Source: Portunus trituberculatus
Lineage: Eukaryota > Arthropoda > Malacostraca > Decapoda > Portunidae
NCBI RefSeq assembly: GCF_017591435.1
Contig: NC_059269.1
Span: forward strand, 612,435 to 676,434
DNA: 64,000 nucleotides
Reading direction: 5' to 3'
The stretch's first letter is position 1. The number at the start of each line of letters is the position of its first letter. The translations under genes and the position numbers were made by a program. The notes under the pieces were generated by a model. It was not told the origin of the DNA. It did not search any database and saw nothing but the letters and a program-made list of their open reading frames with translations. Shown one piece after another: positions 40,116-49,838 of the stretch.

Positions 40116-40922
40116 ATGTGTGGGCATGACAGGAAGGTCGTTGACTTTTCTGAGTGTATGGTGTGTAGGCTCAAGAGCGAGAATTTAGTTCTTTCTCTTG
40201 AGCACCGAGAATTGCGAGAGGAAATCAGAAAGCTAAGTGAAGGGAAAAGTGCGGACGAAGTTCTCATCTTTGAGTTGAAGGAGGAGGTTAAGAGGCTTGG
40301 GGAGGCAGTGGAAAAAATTAGGCAGGAGATCAGTGTTAGGCCGAAGGTTGGACCTTCTGAGGGCGACAGGGTGGCTTGGCCCTCTGTCGGGAAGAGCAGA
40401 GTGGGGAAGAGGGAGCAGGCAAGCCAGACTGGGAAAGATAGTAGTCAGGATGGGCAGAGATGGCAGGTTGCGAGGGGAAGGAAAGCGGAGGCAGGTAGGG
40501 AGGATAGGACTAAACCTGTTGAGTGTGAAAATAGGTTCGGTTTGTTGGAGGGGGAGGGGGAGAGTGAAAGTGAGAGTGGAGTGAATGAAGTGGTTGTGGT
40601 GAGTGAAAGGAGAAAGAAGGGGGTAGAGGAGAGGAGGAGGAGGGTTGTGCCTAGCACACCTCAGGTGTGTGTGGTGGGTGACTCTCAGGTTAGGTATTTA
40701 GATAGCACTTTCTGTGGGAAAGACAGGGATAGGAGGACGAACGTGTGTATGCCTGGTGCAGGTGTGAAGGCAGTGAGTGAGGAGGTGCAGAAGAGGGTTG
40801 GGGGATGGAGAGGAGGGTGTAGTAGTTTTGCACGTAGGTGGGAACGATGTCAGAGCAGGTGGGTCGGAGGAGTTAGTGGCAAGATTTCGGGAAATGTTAG
40901 GCAAGATAAGGGAGAGTGGTAG
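40116..40922 (+). CDS. LINE F ORF1, N-terminal part: coiled coil and first esterase motif
   Basis: It opens with a Cys/His-rich start (MCGHDRKVVDFSECMVCRLK), then a coiled-coil-like stretch (LREEIRKLSEGKSADEVLIF and LKEEVKRLGEAVEKIRQEIS, residues about 30-72). A long basic, disordered-looking segment precedes VCVVGDSQVRYLDSTF, where GDS (about 40676-40684) is block I of SGNH hydrolases. After about residue 230 the frame is wrong; the esterase continues in another register. Confidence 0.75.
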   Translation: MCGHDRKVVDFSECMVCRLKSENLVLSLEHRELREEIRKLSEGKSADEVLIFELKEEVKRLGEAVEKIRQEISVRPKVGPSEGDRVAWPSVGKSRVGKREQASQTGKDSSQDGQRWQVARGRKAEAGREDRTKPVECENRFGLLEGEGESESESGVNEVVVVSERRKKGVEERRRRVVPSTPQVCVVGDSQVRYLDSTFCGKDRDRRTNVCMPGAGVKAVSEEVQKRVGGWRGGCSSFARRWERCQSRWVGGVSGKISGNVRQDKGEW

Positions 40923-41172
40923 GAGGTGTGTAGTGTCAGGAATCTTGCCTCGTGTGTATGTTAGCAGGGAATGGTTGTCTAGAGCCATTGGTGTGAATGA
41001 TCGGGTAAAAGGGATGTGTAAGGATGTGGGTGTCAGCTTTGTGGATGTATGGAATAGGTTCTATGGGCAAAGGGATTTGTATGCTAGGGATGGTGTGCAT
41101 CTGAGTAGGAAGGGTGTGGATGTGCTGAGTGGATGTCTGGAGGGGGGAGTTGGGATGGAGTGTAGGGGGTGA
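40777..41172 (+). CDS. LINE F ORF1, C-terminal part of the SGNH-esterase domain
   Basis: This frame carries VVVLHVGGNDVRAG (block III, GxND, about 40833-40851) and LYARDGVHLSRKGVDVLSG (block V, DxxH, about 41087-41107). Together with GDS in the previous frame it completes the catalytic set of CR1-type ORF1 esterases, split by one frameshift near 40800-40830. The role of the esterase in these LINEs is not settled. Confidence 0.75.
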   Translation: MRRCRRGLGDGEEGVVVLHVGGNDVRAGGSEELVARFREMLGKIRESGRRCVVSGILPRVYVSREWLSRAIGVNDRVKGMCKDVGVSFVDVWNRFYGQRDLYARDGVHLSRKGVDVLSGCLEGGVGMECRG

Positions 41173-41688
41173 GGTAGCAAATGCATTCCAGAAGAAAGAT
41201 GCTAGACATAAATTAGATAGGATAAACAGAGATAGTGAAAAGATTAGGAAAGATTTCCAGGTGCAAATAGGAGAGAATAAGATTAGGATTCCAAATAAGG
41301 AGACAGCATCTAGGAAGGTAGCTGGACTTAAATGTTTTTATGTAAATGCCAGGAGTCTTAGGAACAAGAAGGACGAGTTATCTAGTTATATAGTTGAGGA
41401 GGACTTAGATGTTGTATGTGTCACAGAGGCATGGGTAAATGAGGAAAAGTTTAGGAAAATAGGAAAGAATATGAAGTAGATGGATACATTATGTATTTAC
41501 ACCAGAGAATTGGTAGGATAGGTGGAGGAGTAGTTATTTATGTAAAAAAATCCTTCATTTCCAGTCAGGTTAATGGTATTAAGGTAGATCACAGAGTAGA
41601 GTCCTTATGGCTGGATGTTAGAGTAAACAAAAGTAAGGTTATTAGAGTAGGAGCTTTTATAGACCACCTAACCAGTCAGCAGAGGTAG
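41129..41688 (+). pseudogene. LINE F endonuclease, N-terminal half
   Basis: Two frames read FYVNARSLRNKKDELSSYIV with VVCVTEAWVNEEK (the Asn and Glu positions) and then GGGVVIYVKKSFISSQVNGI with ESLWLDVRVNKSK, the standard CR1 endonuclease order. A stop at 41477-41479 and a shift divide them. Confidence 0.8.
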
Positions 41689-42277
41689 ACAACCTTATGG
41701 TAGATGAGATAAATAGGGGGTGTACTAGTCAGACAATTATCTTAGGGATTTTAATCTTAAGTCAGTAAACTGGGAGAGGATGGTAGGAGATGCTAGTGAA
41801 AATAAGTTTATGGAAAGTTTTCAGGATAACTATTTAGTGCAGATGGTAGATAAACCTACTAGGGGGAGGAAGGTTTTAGACATAGTACTAACAAATATTG
41901 AGCATTGTTTAAAGGAAGTTGAGGTAGGAGAGACTTTAGCAAACAGTGACCATCATATAATTAGATTTATCATTAATTCCAGTAGGGATAATATAGTGAA
42001 TAAGACTAGAGTCCCAAACTATCAGAAAGGCAATTATGGTAGGTTACGTCAGTTATTAGGAGAGGTAAACTGGGAAGATAGTTTTGGAAATAAAACTGCA
42101 CAGGAGATGTGGGATATTTTTAAGGTTGTAGTAAAGGGTATAGTGATGCAGTGTATCCCTTACAAAGATATAAGGCAGAGAAACAGGAAGCCATTATGGT
42201 GGACTCATGAGATAGGTAGCCAGATCAGAGAGAAGAAGAGGGCATACAGAGAGTTGCAGAAAAGTGGGAAGATGTAG
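41689..42277 (+). pseudogene. LINE F endonuclease, C-terminal half and linker
   Basis: Sequence before 41780 keeps a LGDFN-like block in broken frames. The open frame from 41780 gives YLVQMVDKPTRGRKVLDIVL, TLANSDHHIIRFIINSS (SDH motif) and the WWTHEIGSQIREKKRAYREL linker. It breaks at SGKM. Confidence 0.78.
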
Positions 42278-42958
42278 ATTTGATTAGGTACAGACAGGTC
42301 AGAGATGATTTGAGTAAGGTTATAAAAAAGTAAAAGGCAGGCAGAGATAAAACTAGCTAGAGCTGGGAGTAAAGATCCCAAAAATTATATAGTTATTACA
42401 AGGTCAGTGATAAAAGAAATAAGGATAGGATTGGACCACTCAGAAAAGATGGTGTAGTAGTGGATCAAAATGAAGACATAGTAGAATTATTGAATGAACA
42501 ATTTTCTTCAGTATTTACTAGGAAAGAATAGGAAATCCTGTTACAAACAGTGCGACGAGTAGTTTAAGAGCTTTAGAAAATATTGATATAAAACCGGGAA
42601 TTATTAGGAAATTTATTCTTGAACTAGACGATAGGAAAGCTAGTGGTCCTGATGAGCTACATGCCAGAGTACTTAGGAGGGTGTAGACAGTATTTCTGAA
42701 GCACTTAAGTTAATCTTTGAAAGATCACTTAGGTTTGCTGAGATACCACAGGACTGGAAGTTAGCTAATGTTACTCCAATATTTAAAAAAGGTAGGAAGG
42801 ATGATGCGAATAATTATAGACCGATCAGTTTAACTAGTATAGTATGTAAGATACTAGAGAAAATCATTAAGGGTAGTATTTGGGAGCATTTAAATGAGAA
42901 TAGATTAATTAGAGATACCCAACATGGCTTTAGATCAGGGAGGTCCTGTCTTACAAAT
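42278..42958 (+). pseudogene. LINE F RT fingers, frame-broken
   Basis: No single frame is open, but translated pieces are recognisable: SGPDELHARVLR, RFAEIPQDWKLANVTPIFKK, NYRPISLTSIVCKILEKIIK and HGFRSGRSCLTNLLDILEY. At least three frame changes occur within 680 bp. Confidence 0.65.
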
Positions 42959-43264
42959 TTGCTCGATATCTTAGAATATATTACCAAGGAGTTAGATGAT
43001 GGAAATAGCATAGATGTTATATATCTAGATTTTAGCAAGGCGTTTGATAAGGTACAGCATAGGAGGCTAGTGTACAAATTGAAACTACATGGGATAGGGG
43101 GTAGGTTAGTTGATTGGATTAGTGAATGGCTTTCTGATAGGAAACAGAGAATGGTATTAAATGGGGCAATGTCTGAGTGGAAGGAAGTGGTTAGTGGGGT
43201 ATCCCAAGGATCAGTGCTAGGACCTCTTCTTTTCTTGGTGTACAACTGTACATTAACGATTTAG
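42959..43264 (+). pseudogene. LINE F RT motifs A and B
   Basis: The frame has VIYLDFSKAFDKVQHRRLVY (motif A aspartate) and VSGVSQGSVLGPLLFLVY, where the usual PQG reads SQG. It then goes out of register before YINDLG. The FADDTK loop follows at about 43296-43313 in another frame. Confidence 0.8.
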
Positions 43265-43398
43265 GTATAGGAATTAGTAGCAAAGTATCAAAGTTTGCAG
43301 ATGATACTAAGATAGCATGTGCAGTACAGGGTGAAAAGGACAATTACAGAATACAACGACACCTAGACAGGCTGATAGCATGGGCAGACAGGTGGCAG

Positions 43399-44099
43399 AT
43401 GGAGTTTAATTCTAAAAAGTGTCAGGTTATGCATTTAGGTAAAGACAACACAAACTTTGACTATGAGATGGAGGGATGTTGGCTAGAGGCAGTAGAGGAA
43501 GGAAAGGATTTAGGAGTAGTGATAGACAGGACTATGAAATTTTCAAAGCAATGTTTAGAAGCAAGAAATAGGGCAAATAGGATCCTGGGTTTTATAAATA
43601 GAAATGTTAGTTATAAAAGTAAGGAAGTGGTGCGTAGCTTATATAATTCCTATGTTAGGCCCCATTTAGAGTATTGCATACAGGCCTGGTCACCCCACTA
43701 TAGGCAGGATATCAACATGTTAGAAGCAGTTCAGAGAAGAGCAACTAGGATGATACCAGCATTAAAGTGCCTGGAGTATAGAGATAGATTAAAGGAATTA
43801 AACATGTTTTCATTTGAGAGGAGATGTATAAGAGGGATATGATAGAGTTATTTAAAATGTTCTCAGATACAAACTACATAGATGTGAGATCTTTCTTTAC
43901 CTTAGAGGAGGGAAGTAGGACTAGAAATCATGGCAGGAAGATTAGAAAGCAAGGCTGCAGGTTAGATATAAGAAAATATTTCTTTAGTCATAGGGTGGTA
44001 GACTTCTGGAATGCATTGCCAGAGACGGTTGTAAATAGCACTAGTTTGACAATGTTTAAAAACAGATTAGATAAGCACTTAAATTTATTAGATTTATAA
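43399..44099 (+). pseudogene. LINE F RT thumb and C-terminus
   Basis: Two overlapping frames cover MEFNSKKCQVMHLGKDN, EGKDLGVVIDRTMKFSKQC, SYVRPHLEYCIQAWSPHY and AVQRRATRMIPALKCLEYRD, then KRDMIELFKMFSDTNYIDVR, FFSHRVVDFWNALPETVVNS and the C-terminus at TAA. The frame changes at about 43830. The 3' UTR follows. Confidence 0.8.
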
Positions 44100-44378
44100 T
44101 TATGTATAGCGCTGCATGATAGTTTTTATAAGAAATTTACTACAGTTAAACAAGACATGATCCCCATGTATGGGGACCACAAATTGTAGAGGATTTCGCT
44201 GCAGGACTTACCCCTGTTAATGGGCCAAATACTTAGAATTAGTATATAATGTATTGTGTACTTGTAAGTGTATCTTTAAGTACTGATGACGAGGTCGCTG
44301 TGCGACTGATACAGGATAACCTAGATGGGCCCTGGTGGCCCTTTGTTATCCTATTATTTATGTTATGTTATGTTATGT

Positions 44379-44500
44379 TCTGTACTGTCTTTGCTATACC
44401 TTTGTAAGGCCTCTCAAGGTCAGCTGGGTAGGCATCCCAGCATGCTGGCTGCCCCCTTTGATTTTTATATCAATAAACTATTTGAATTTGAATTTGAATA
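44379..44500 (+). repeat. Short element tail with (TTTGAA)n end
   Basis: Directly after the LINE F TTATG repeats comes a segment of about 120 bp ending AATAAACTATTTGAATTTGA with three TTTGAA-like units. An AATAAA signal before a hexamer tail looks like the 3' end of another retroelement. Alternatively, it is an extra 3' part of LINE F. No coding sequence is present. Confidence 0.45.
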
Positions 44501-44907
44501 GTCTGTACGATGATGAAATAATTTCATCCTGGAATGAAATAATATTACCTTGATAGTGCTCCAATTACACAAAAACAAGGAATTACCTTGCACCTGGCAA
44601 CACTGTGAAGAATGCCGTTACGTGTGTTCGTTCGTGTGTGCGCTTTATCACATTTACGTACACGTGATGACTGATGATTGGTTCTTTTACTTGGGCATGC
44701 AACCTCTGACAAATAAAAATAATACATAATGAATCTAGCACAGCAAGTTAGCAACTCTAGTGTATGGTAGAAGCAAAGACCCTAAAAAAGAAAGACTGGA
44801 AAGCACCAAAATTAGATGGAGAAAAGGCTAACTGCTTTACTCTGATGTAGTTATTTCGTCCAACACAAGAGGGCTTCACCATCGCATGGACTAAAAATAG
44901 GCGAAAC

Positions 44908-44955
44908 ATAACATAAATAATAGGATAACAAAGGGCCACCAGGACCCATCTAGGT
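44908..44955 (-). mobile_element. 48-bp severely truncated LINE F insertion
   Basis: The insert is the reverse complement of the LINE F 3' end (…GATGGGTCCTGGTGGCCC, then TTTGTTATCC and ATTATTTATGTTAT). It is flanked by a 3-bp duplication (AAC) and is absent at the matching position of copy 1 (AGGCAAAACGAGTGG). It is therefore a clean, dateable insertion. Confidence 0.85.
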
Positions 44956-45130
44956 AACGAGTGGCGCAATGTAAATAAATAAAAAACCTTCATACATAAG
45001 TCTTTAAATAGCTAATATTTTGTATAAGGAAATTTTTAGCAATGATTAAATACGCTTTGCTTGACCCATATGTACTTATTTGCGAAGAAAAAAAATATCA
45101 GTAAAGTAGACAGAACAGCATCCACGGCCC

Positions 45131-45334
45131 GTGGCTAGCAGTGGTAGGTGTGCATTTTACTTACTCCATTCTGTATCAACAAAGTCCTTTTCGATTAAGA
45201 GGAGTGCTGAGGCCATCCATGAGGAGCACACCTTCACGTCCTCTCCTGTGGATAGCCAGGGAAACTATTATTCATGTGAAGAATGTAAAACTTCCTGTTG
45301 GTGGAGCGAAGTTCTGTCTCACCGCTGCCGCTGA
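45131..45334 (+). CDS. Small ORF of block R1, copy 2
   Basis: The 67-codon counterpart of 20284-20484, with the same stop and CxxC segment (NYYSCEECKTSCWW). It differs by a few substitutions, a 6-nt insertion and a 3-nt deletion. Not recognised; it may be a transposon or host-exon relic. Confidence 0.3.
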   Translation: MASSGRCAFYLLHSVSTKSFSIKRSAEAIHEEHTFTSSPVDSQGNYYSCEECKTSCWWSEVLSHRCR

Positions 45335-45877
45335 CCACATGGCCTCCCTTGACCTGACCAGACACAAGGAAATTTCTACCTTATAAATGGACTTACATGA
45401 ATTGTCATTTCATGGTATCTGATTAATTCGTTTATGAAATTTGGTTGTGAACTGAGTTTATGAGCACATTTTGTGCATGTATGTTCAGGGAAATGACTTT
45501 ATCATGGGATATTTTGCTTCTTAGATGGGATGTTAGAAGTGAAGGCCAGTAATTGTTGCTATGATTTTTGGAGCCATGATTGGTGGGATGGATGGTGCAT
45601 ACCTATTCTTATTACTATGTTTATGATTTTTTTTTTTCAGATTTATGTGTATGCATGTGAAACTTAAATAAAGTTCATCCTTTACATGTGGAATATGAAA
45701 CATTGTTCGGATTCATGTGGCATATTTCAATCTACAATTTGAATGGCTATATGCATGATACAGCGTTTCAGGTAAACTGGAGGGGTATTCTGTGCAGAAC
45801 CACCTCTTTCTTTCAAATGTTGCACCTCAAAATGGTAATGTATTCCCTCTGGGGTTGTACTTACTGAACATAAGTAG

Positions 45878-45883
<6 letters not shown>

Positions 45884-45961
<78 letters not shown>

Positions 45962-45985
45962 CACACACACACACACACACGCACA
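45884..45985. repeat. (TA)n passing into (CA)n
   Basis: About 76 bp of AT repeats are followed by CCCACACACA repeats to about 45985. Confidence 0.96.
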
Positions 45986-46543
45986 TACATACACACACGT
46001 AATGATAATAGTAATACTGGTTACATCTGGCAGCGCAGAGTTAGTGCTTCGTCCATAGGATAGATGGCGCGCGAAAAACAAAATTCTGGTGGCATTTGGT
46101 AACTTTGGCATCAAAGTTTTGCATATGTTGAATGCCAAGCTTTTCAGTCTTTCTTCTGTACTGTCTTTGGGTAGAAGTCTGATTGGGCAAGGTGTCGCCT
46201 CCATCATATCCAATCCAGTGTGTCGCCAGCTTTTACGAAAAGAAATAAGGTAATGACTTGGTATTAGTTTCTTAGCGTTGCCAGTCAGGTTAGGCTAGTA
46301 TGCTTTGGTTAGATTCGATGAACTGTGTTAGATAAAAGTTGATTTTGTTCTGAGGAAGGCGGATCAGTGGTGCGTGTCCCCTCAAGTAGGTTACGCTAGT
46401 TAGCTTTGGTTAGGTTAGGTTCAGGTTTTAGTTAGACTAGGTTAGTGCAGATTAATTTAAAACAGGTAGATATATACCAAGAAAAAAATCCTTCGTTTTA
46501 CCGCAAAATTGTATTTCCATAAAACCGTTGGGTGGGGGTGGTT
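45986..46543. other. Non-coding DNA with degenerate TTAGG-like motifs
   Basis: No supported gene. Between 46280 and 46450 the string GGTTAG recurs (GGTTAGGCTAGT, TTTGGTTAGG, TTAGGTTCAGG), including an internal near-repeat (AGGTTAGGCTAGTATGCTTT and AGGTTACGCTAGTTAGCTTT). This matches dispersed arthropod telomere-like pentamers. Confidence 0.5.
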
Positions 46544-46555
46544 AAAAGAAAAAAA

Positions 46556-46642
<87 letters not shown>
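46544..46642. repeat. Poly(A) passing into (TA)n
   Basis: About 29 A residues are followed by about 69 bp of TA repeats. Confidence 0.96.
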
Positions 46643-46644
<2 letters not shown>

Positions 46645-46957
46645 GGATTTGCGACGGAAACGAAGTGTACATTAATTCCAAACTGGTCAAAATGTAACAG
46701 AAAAAATCAATTCCATCTAGAAGTGAGCTGTTAGTCCTTGTTAGTAACTTCTGACACCACTGCATTCAAAACCCAACCTCACCAAGACCTTCCAGTAAAT
46801 TTATAGTTATACCAACAGGTCACTTCAGAATGAAATTATTTTCGTAAATCTTACCAATGGCACCTCCTAACGAGGCAGTAAGATACTGACATTTAGTTAT
46901 GAAGTAGTTTTTGCCCATTTTTTTTTTTTTTTTTTTTTTTCTTTTGTGGTTTTATAC

Positions 46958-47456
46958 CGGTGCTTCCATTTTAGGGTAAAATACCCTAAACTAGGGTAAT
47001 TGGACTCTTCTTAGGGTAGTGTTTAGGGTAATCTGCCGTCCTATGGATAGGTGTGCTTGGAATGGTGCCAATCTGGTGGCAGGCTGGTTCTCTTTCATGT
47101 TCGATTCATGTACACAATCATCCCCGTGACTTGTATCATCCCTTCACCCCCCCACCCCATCCCCTTTCTCCCCAGTCTCCACTCACCCGTCTACTAAGCG
47201 TACACGTTTTGGATCTTCGGACGGTTAGATCACAGTTCACACACAGAGTCAGTCACTTGCGAGGACGAGTCCACACAGAGCAGCCGCAATAGTGGCTGTA
47301 GTGTGTAGTCCTGTGTGTGTGTTTGGGGGTGGGGGGACAATATTTAAACTTATGTATGATAAGAGTGTATTAATCAACAATTAATGGGCAACTTCGACAA
47401 TCTAGGGTAAAACACTCGAATCTAGGGTAAGATTTCATCAACTCATGGAAGCACTG
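46958..47456. mobile_element. hAT-type MITE, 499 bp
   Basis: The left end CGGTGCTTCCAT is the inverted complement of the right end ATGGAAGCACTG except for one base. The 8 bp outside each end are TTTTATAC and TATTATAC, 7 of 8 identical, the length expected for hAT target duplications. Subterminal copies of TAGGGTAA (at least four on the left, two on the right, with CCCTAA complement) look like transposase-binding sites. There is no transposase gene; the internal 47053-47292 open frame is not convincing. Confidence 0.8.
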
Positions 47457-47671
47457 TATTATACTGTCTTAGTGTGTAGTACACAGGCTCTCAAGGTTTG
47501 GTAGGTGCTTCCTTAAAATTACTTCCACAATGACGAAGCTTGCCGCCCCGCTGGCGAGCAAAGAGTCGTGCGTGTGGTTAAATAGTGTTGGTGAGTATGC
47601 GGCCACTGACACGTAGTACAACGTGACGTTGGGGGGTCCTTGGAGGGGACTGGTGGGGAGCAAATATTTCT
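47457..47671. other. Unassigned sequence
   Basis: Follows the MITE; no coding or repeat structure is recognised apart from the target-duplication copy at its left edge. Confidence 0.4.
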
Positions 47672-47905
47672 TCTAGAATACATTTAGGTTAGGGATAAGA
47701 TGCTAGGGGGATGTGGGGGACGCAGCCCCCTGCTAGAAGACGTTTAGGATAGGGTAAAGACCTTATGTGGTGTGTATGGCAGCTACTCTAGTGGGGAGGG
47801 TCTTGGGGGGGAAGGGGGGCCGCAGCCCAGCCTGGCTAGAAGACGTTTAGGTTTGGATAAAGATCATAGAGGGGGTCTGAGGACACAGCCCCGCAGCTAA
47901 TTTAG
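47672..47905. repeat. Degenerate minisatellite, about three units
   Basis: Units share CTAGAAGACGTTTAGG, then a G-rich part and a GCAGCCC(C) string. Starts are near 47672 (CTAGAATACATTTAGG), 47734 and 47838. Unit length varies from about 62 to 104 bp through G-run expansion. A fourth unit trails off in CTAATTTAGGCTAAGG. Confidence 0.65.
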
Positions 47906-48078
47906 GCTAAGGAGGTCCATAGACTTTTTTGTGTGGGGGGGGGCAAATTTTGCTAAATTTGTTATCCCCTCAAAAAATCCCAATTCTCATCGTGCCCCCA
48001 AGCTTGCTGAGATGGGAAGGGTTTTTTTTTTAAAGATAATTAAGGAGGTGCTATTGGTAAGATTTACCTTATATTTTT

Positions 48079-48332
48079 CTGGTAGATTTTGGTCTATTTT
48101 AAATTAATCTACATTTTGTTTCCATCAAAAATCAGTATTTTTTAAACCTTCCTCATCCCCCATTCGTCCAATACAAAAACACGATTTTGCGGTAAAGCAA
48201 AGTAAATTTTTTCTGGTACATTTAGCCCAGTTTTAAATGAATCTGCACATTGTTTCATCACAAATCAGTAATTTATTAATTCTCACTTTCCTAACAAAAA
48301 CATGATTTTTCAGTAAAATGAAGCAAACGAGT
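48079..48332. repeat. Diverged tandem duplication, about 134-bp unit
   Basis: Both units run CTGGTA, GATTTTGGTC or CATTTAGCCC, TTTTAAAT, AATCTACATTTTGTTTC or GAATCTGCACATTGTTTC, AAATCAGTA, and ACAAAAACACGATTTT or ACAAAAACATGATTTT. Identity by eye is near 75%. There is no coding frame. Confidence 0.65.
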
Positions 48333-48379
48333 ACGAATCAGACCACAAACTATCAAAAAAGAAAAGAATGTGTTGTTTA

Positions 48380-48520
48380 ATGTAACCTAACATTAACCTA
48401 AATCAAAATCTAACCTAACCTAAACCCAATGTAACACTTACTTAAATGCAACCTAATCTTACCCAACCTAAACCTAACTTAAACCTTATTTCAATCTAAA
48501 CTAACCATAAACTAAACCTA
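48380..48520. repeat. Degenerate CCTAA telomere-like array
   Basis: Many AACCTAA and CCTAACCTAA units are interspersed with related pentamers. CCTAA is the complement of TTAGG, the common arthropod telomere repeat. Similar short patches recur at 49160-49210 and 49740-49840. Confidence 0.65.
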
Positions 48521-49838
48521 ACTGCAATTGCCAAGAAATGCATAGTATGTCATTACCTTATTGGTGGTCCAGTCTTTCCTTGTCACTGGAGATGTCACCA
48601 AGAGAAACTGGCTGTCAGAGTTGACTACCTTGGTGGGGACAGAGTTTTGCAGCCTGGACATAAAAATGGTATAAATGTGTGTAAATGTGTAAATTTGTGA
48701 TGGTTATGTATGGGTTCAAATTACTCAGAATAAGAAGCTCAGTAAGATTAAAAAGGTAACAAAAACCATGTAGCTGTAACTCTATAATACTATTACTGAC
48801 CTTTCTACACAAGTCAAATCAGATTCCACCACATCTAATTTGAAATTGTAACCACATACTGCACCTTTGGGGCACTACAGATTGTGACTCACAGCCTGCA
48901 TGGCTCCAACAATTCACCATGAAGTGGCACAACTGCATATTGTGGTAATATACTCACCGTACTTAATGTTTAGGTAAATTTACAGTCTTTATTATATATA
49001 AAGATTGATATAAAAACAGACTGAAATGCACCTAAGAAAATAGTTTTGTTACCACATAGTATCACAAAAGTAGCAGTCCAAAATTTTGACTATTACTGCT
49101 GTGGAGAGTACTCAACACCACTGTTGGTCACCACTGGTTATTGAAACTTGTCCATTTAACCAAAGCTAACATAACTCTAACTATGACCTAACCTAACAAC
49201 CTAGTAGAGGCGACACGCCTTTATCAAGCCTAATTGAACATCATGCCGGAAACAGTTAGCTAGATAATATTAGGTTAAGTTACATTGAGTTTGTTTTGGT
49301 TTAGTTGGTGGGGGAAACTGAATTGGACCAAATTTTGTATTTCCTAAAATTAGTCTAAGATGACAAACAGCCATATTTACCTAAGTAAGGACCTCTTTTT
49401 TTTATTTTATTTTATTTATTTTTTATTTATTTATTTTTTTTATTTATTTATTTTTTTTTTTTAGCCATTTGTTTTCTTAAATTTTTTTCCCTTTTTTTCT
49501 GTGAAGTTTGGTGTATTTCAGTTTTCCTACCAACTAAACCAAAATGGACTTTATCTACCAAACCTAATCTAATCAAACTGAACTTAAAGCTAACTTAACT
49601 CTGTTTCTGGTGCAATGTGTTGATTTTCAAAGACATCATTACAAACCAATTAAAGAAAAAAAGCATGAAATAAATCTTAAACATAAAGCACAATGAGTAC
49701 AGTACCACATGTACTAACTCTGCCATGGGTTACTGACAAGGACTAACAGTAAACACCAACCCTAACAGACTCAACCTTACCAACCTCACCTAACTTAACA
49801 GTCTCAAATCTCAACCTAACTAAACCTTAACTAACCTA
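48521..49838. other. AT-rich non-coding stretch with scattered CCTAA motifs
   Basis: No gene is supported. A TTTA/TTTTTA-rich tract occupies about 49388-49490. Short CCTAAC patches recur and become denser toward the right, running into the CCTCA satellite. Confidence 0.5.

Larger units (their letters stand above)
40113..44378 (+). mobile_element. LINE F (CR1/L2-type), plus strand, nearly full length but broken
   Basis: The order is an ORF1 with SGNH-esterase motifs, endonuclease, RT and a 3' UTR ending in TTATG pentamers (about 44357-44378). An esterase in ORF1 is typical of CR1/L2-group LINEs. A 48-bp piece of the same 3' end occurs in reverse at 44908-44955. At least six frameshifts break ORF2. 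Confidence 0.88.
44775..45883 (+). repeat. Duplicated block R1 (copy 2), with a 48-bp LINE F insertion
   Basis: The block aligns with 19972-21050 from AGACCCTA through the ORFs, the AATAAA signal and the common right part up to a (TA)n tract. The main difference is an insert at 44908-44955. As in copy 1, both overlapping frames (45131-45334 and 45141-45386) are open. Confidence 0.75.

Noticed and set aside
46958..47456. Interstitial telomere remnant, because of repeated TTAGGG
   Set aside because: The motif is TAGGGTAA in dispersed, oriented positions near inverted ends with an 8-bp duplication, so a hAT MITE is the simpler reading.
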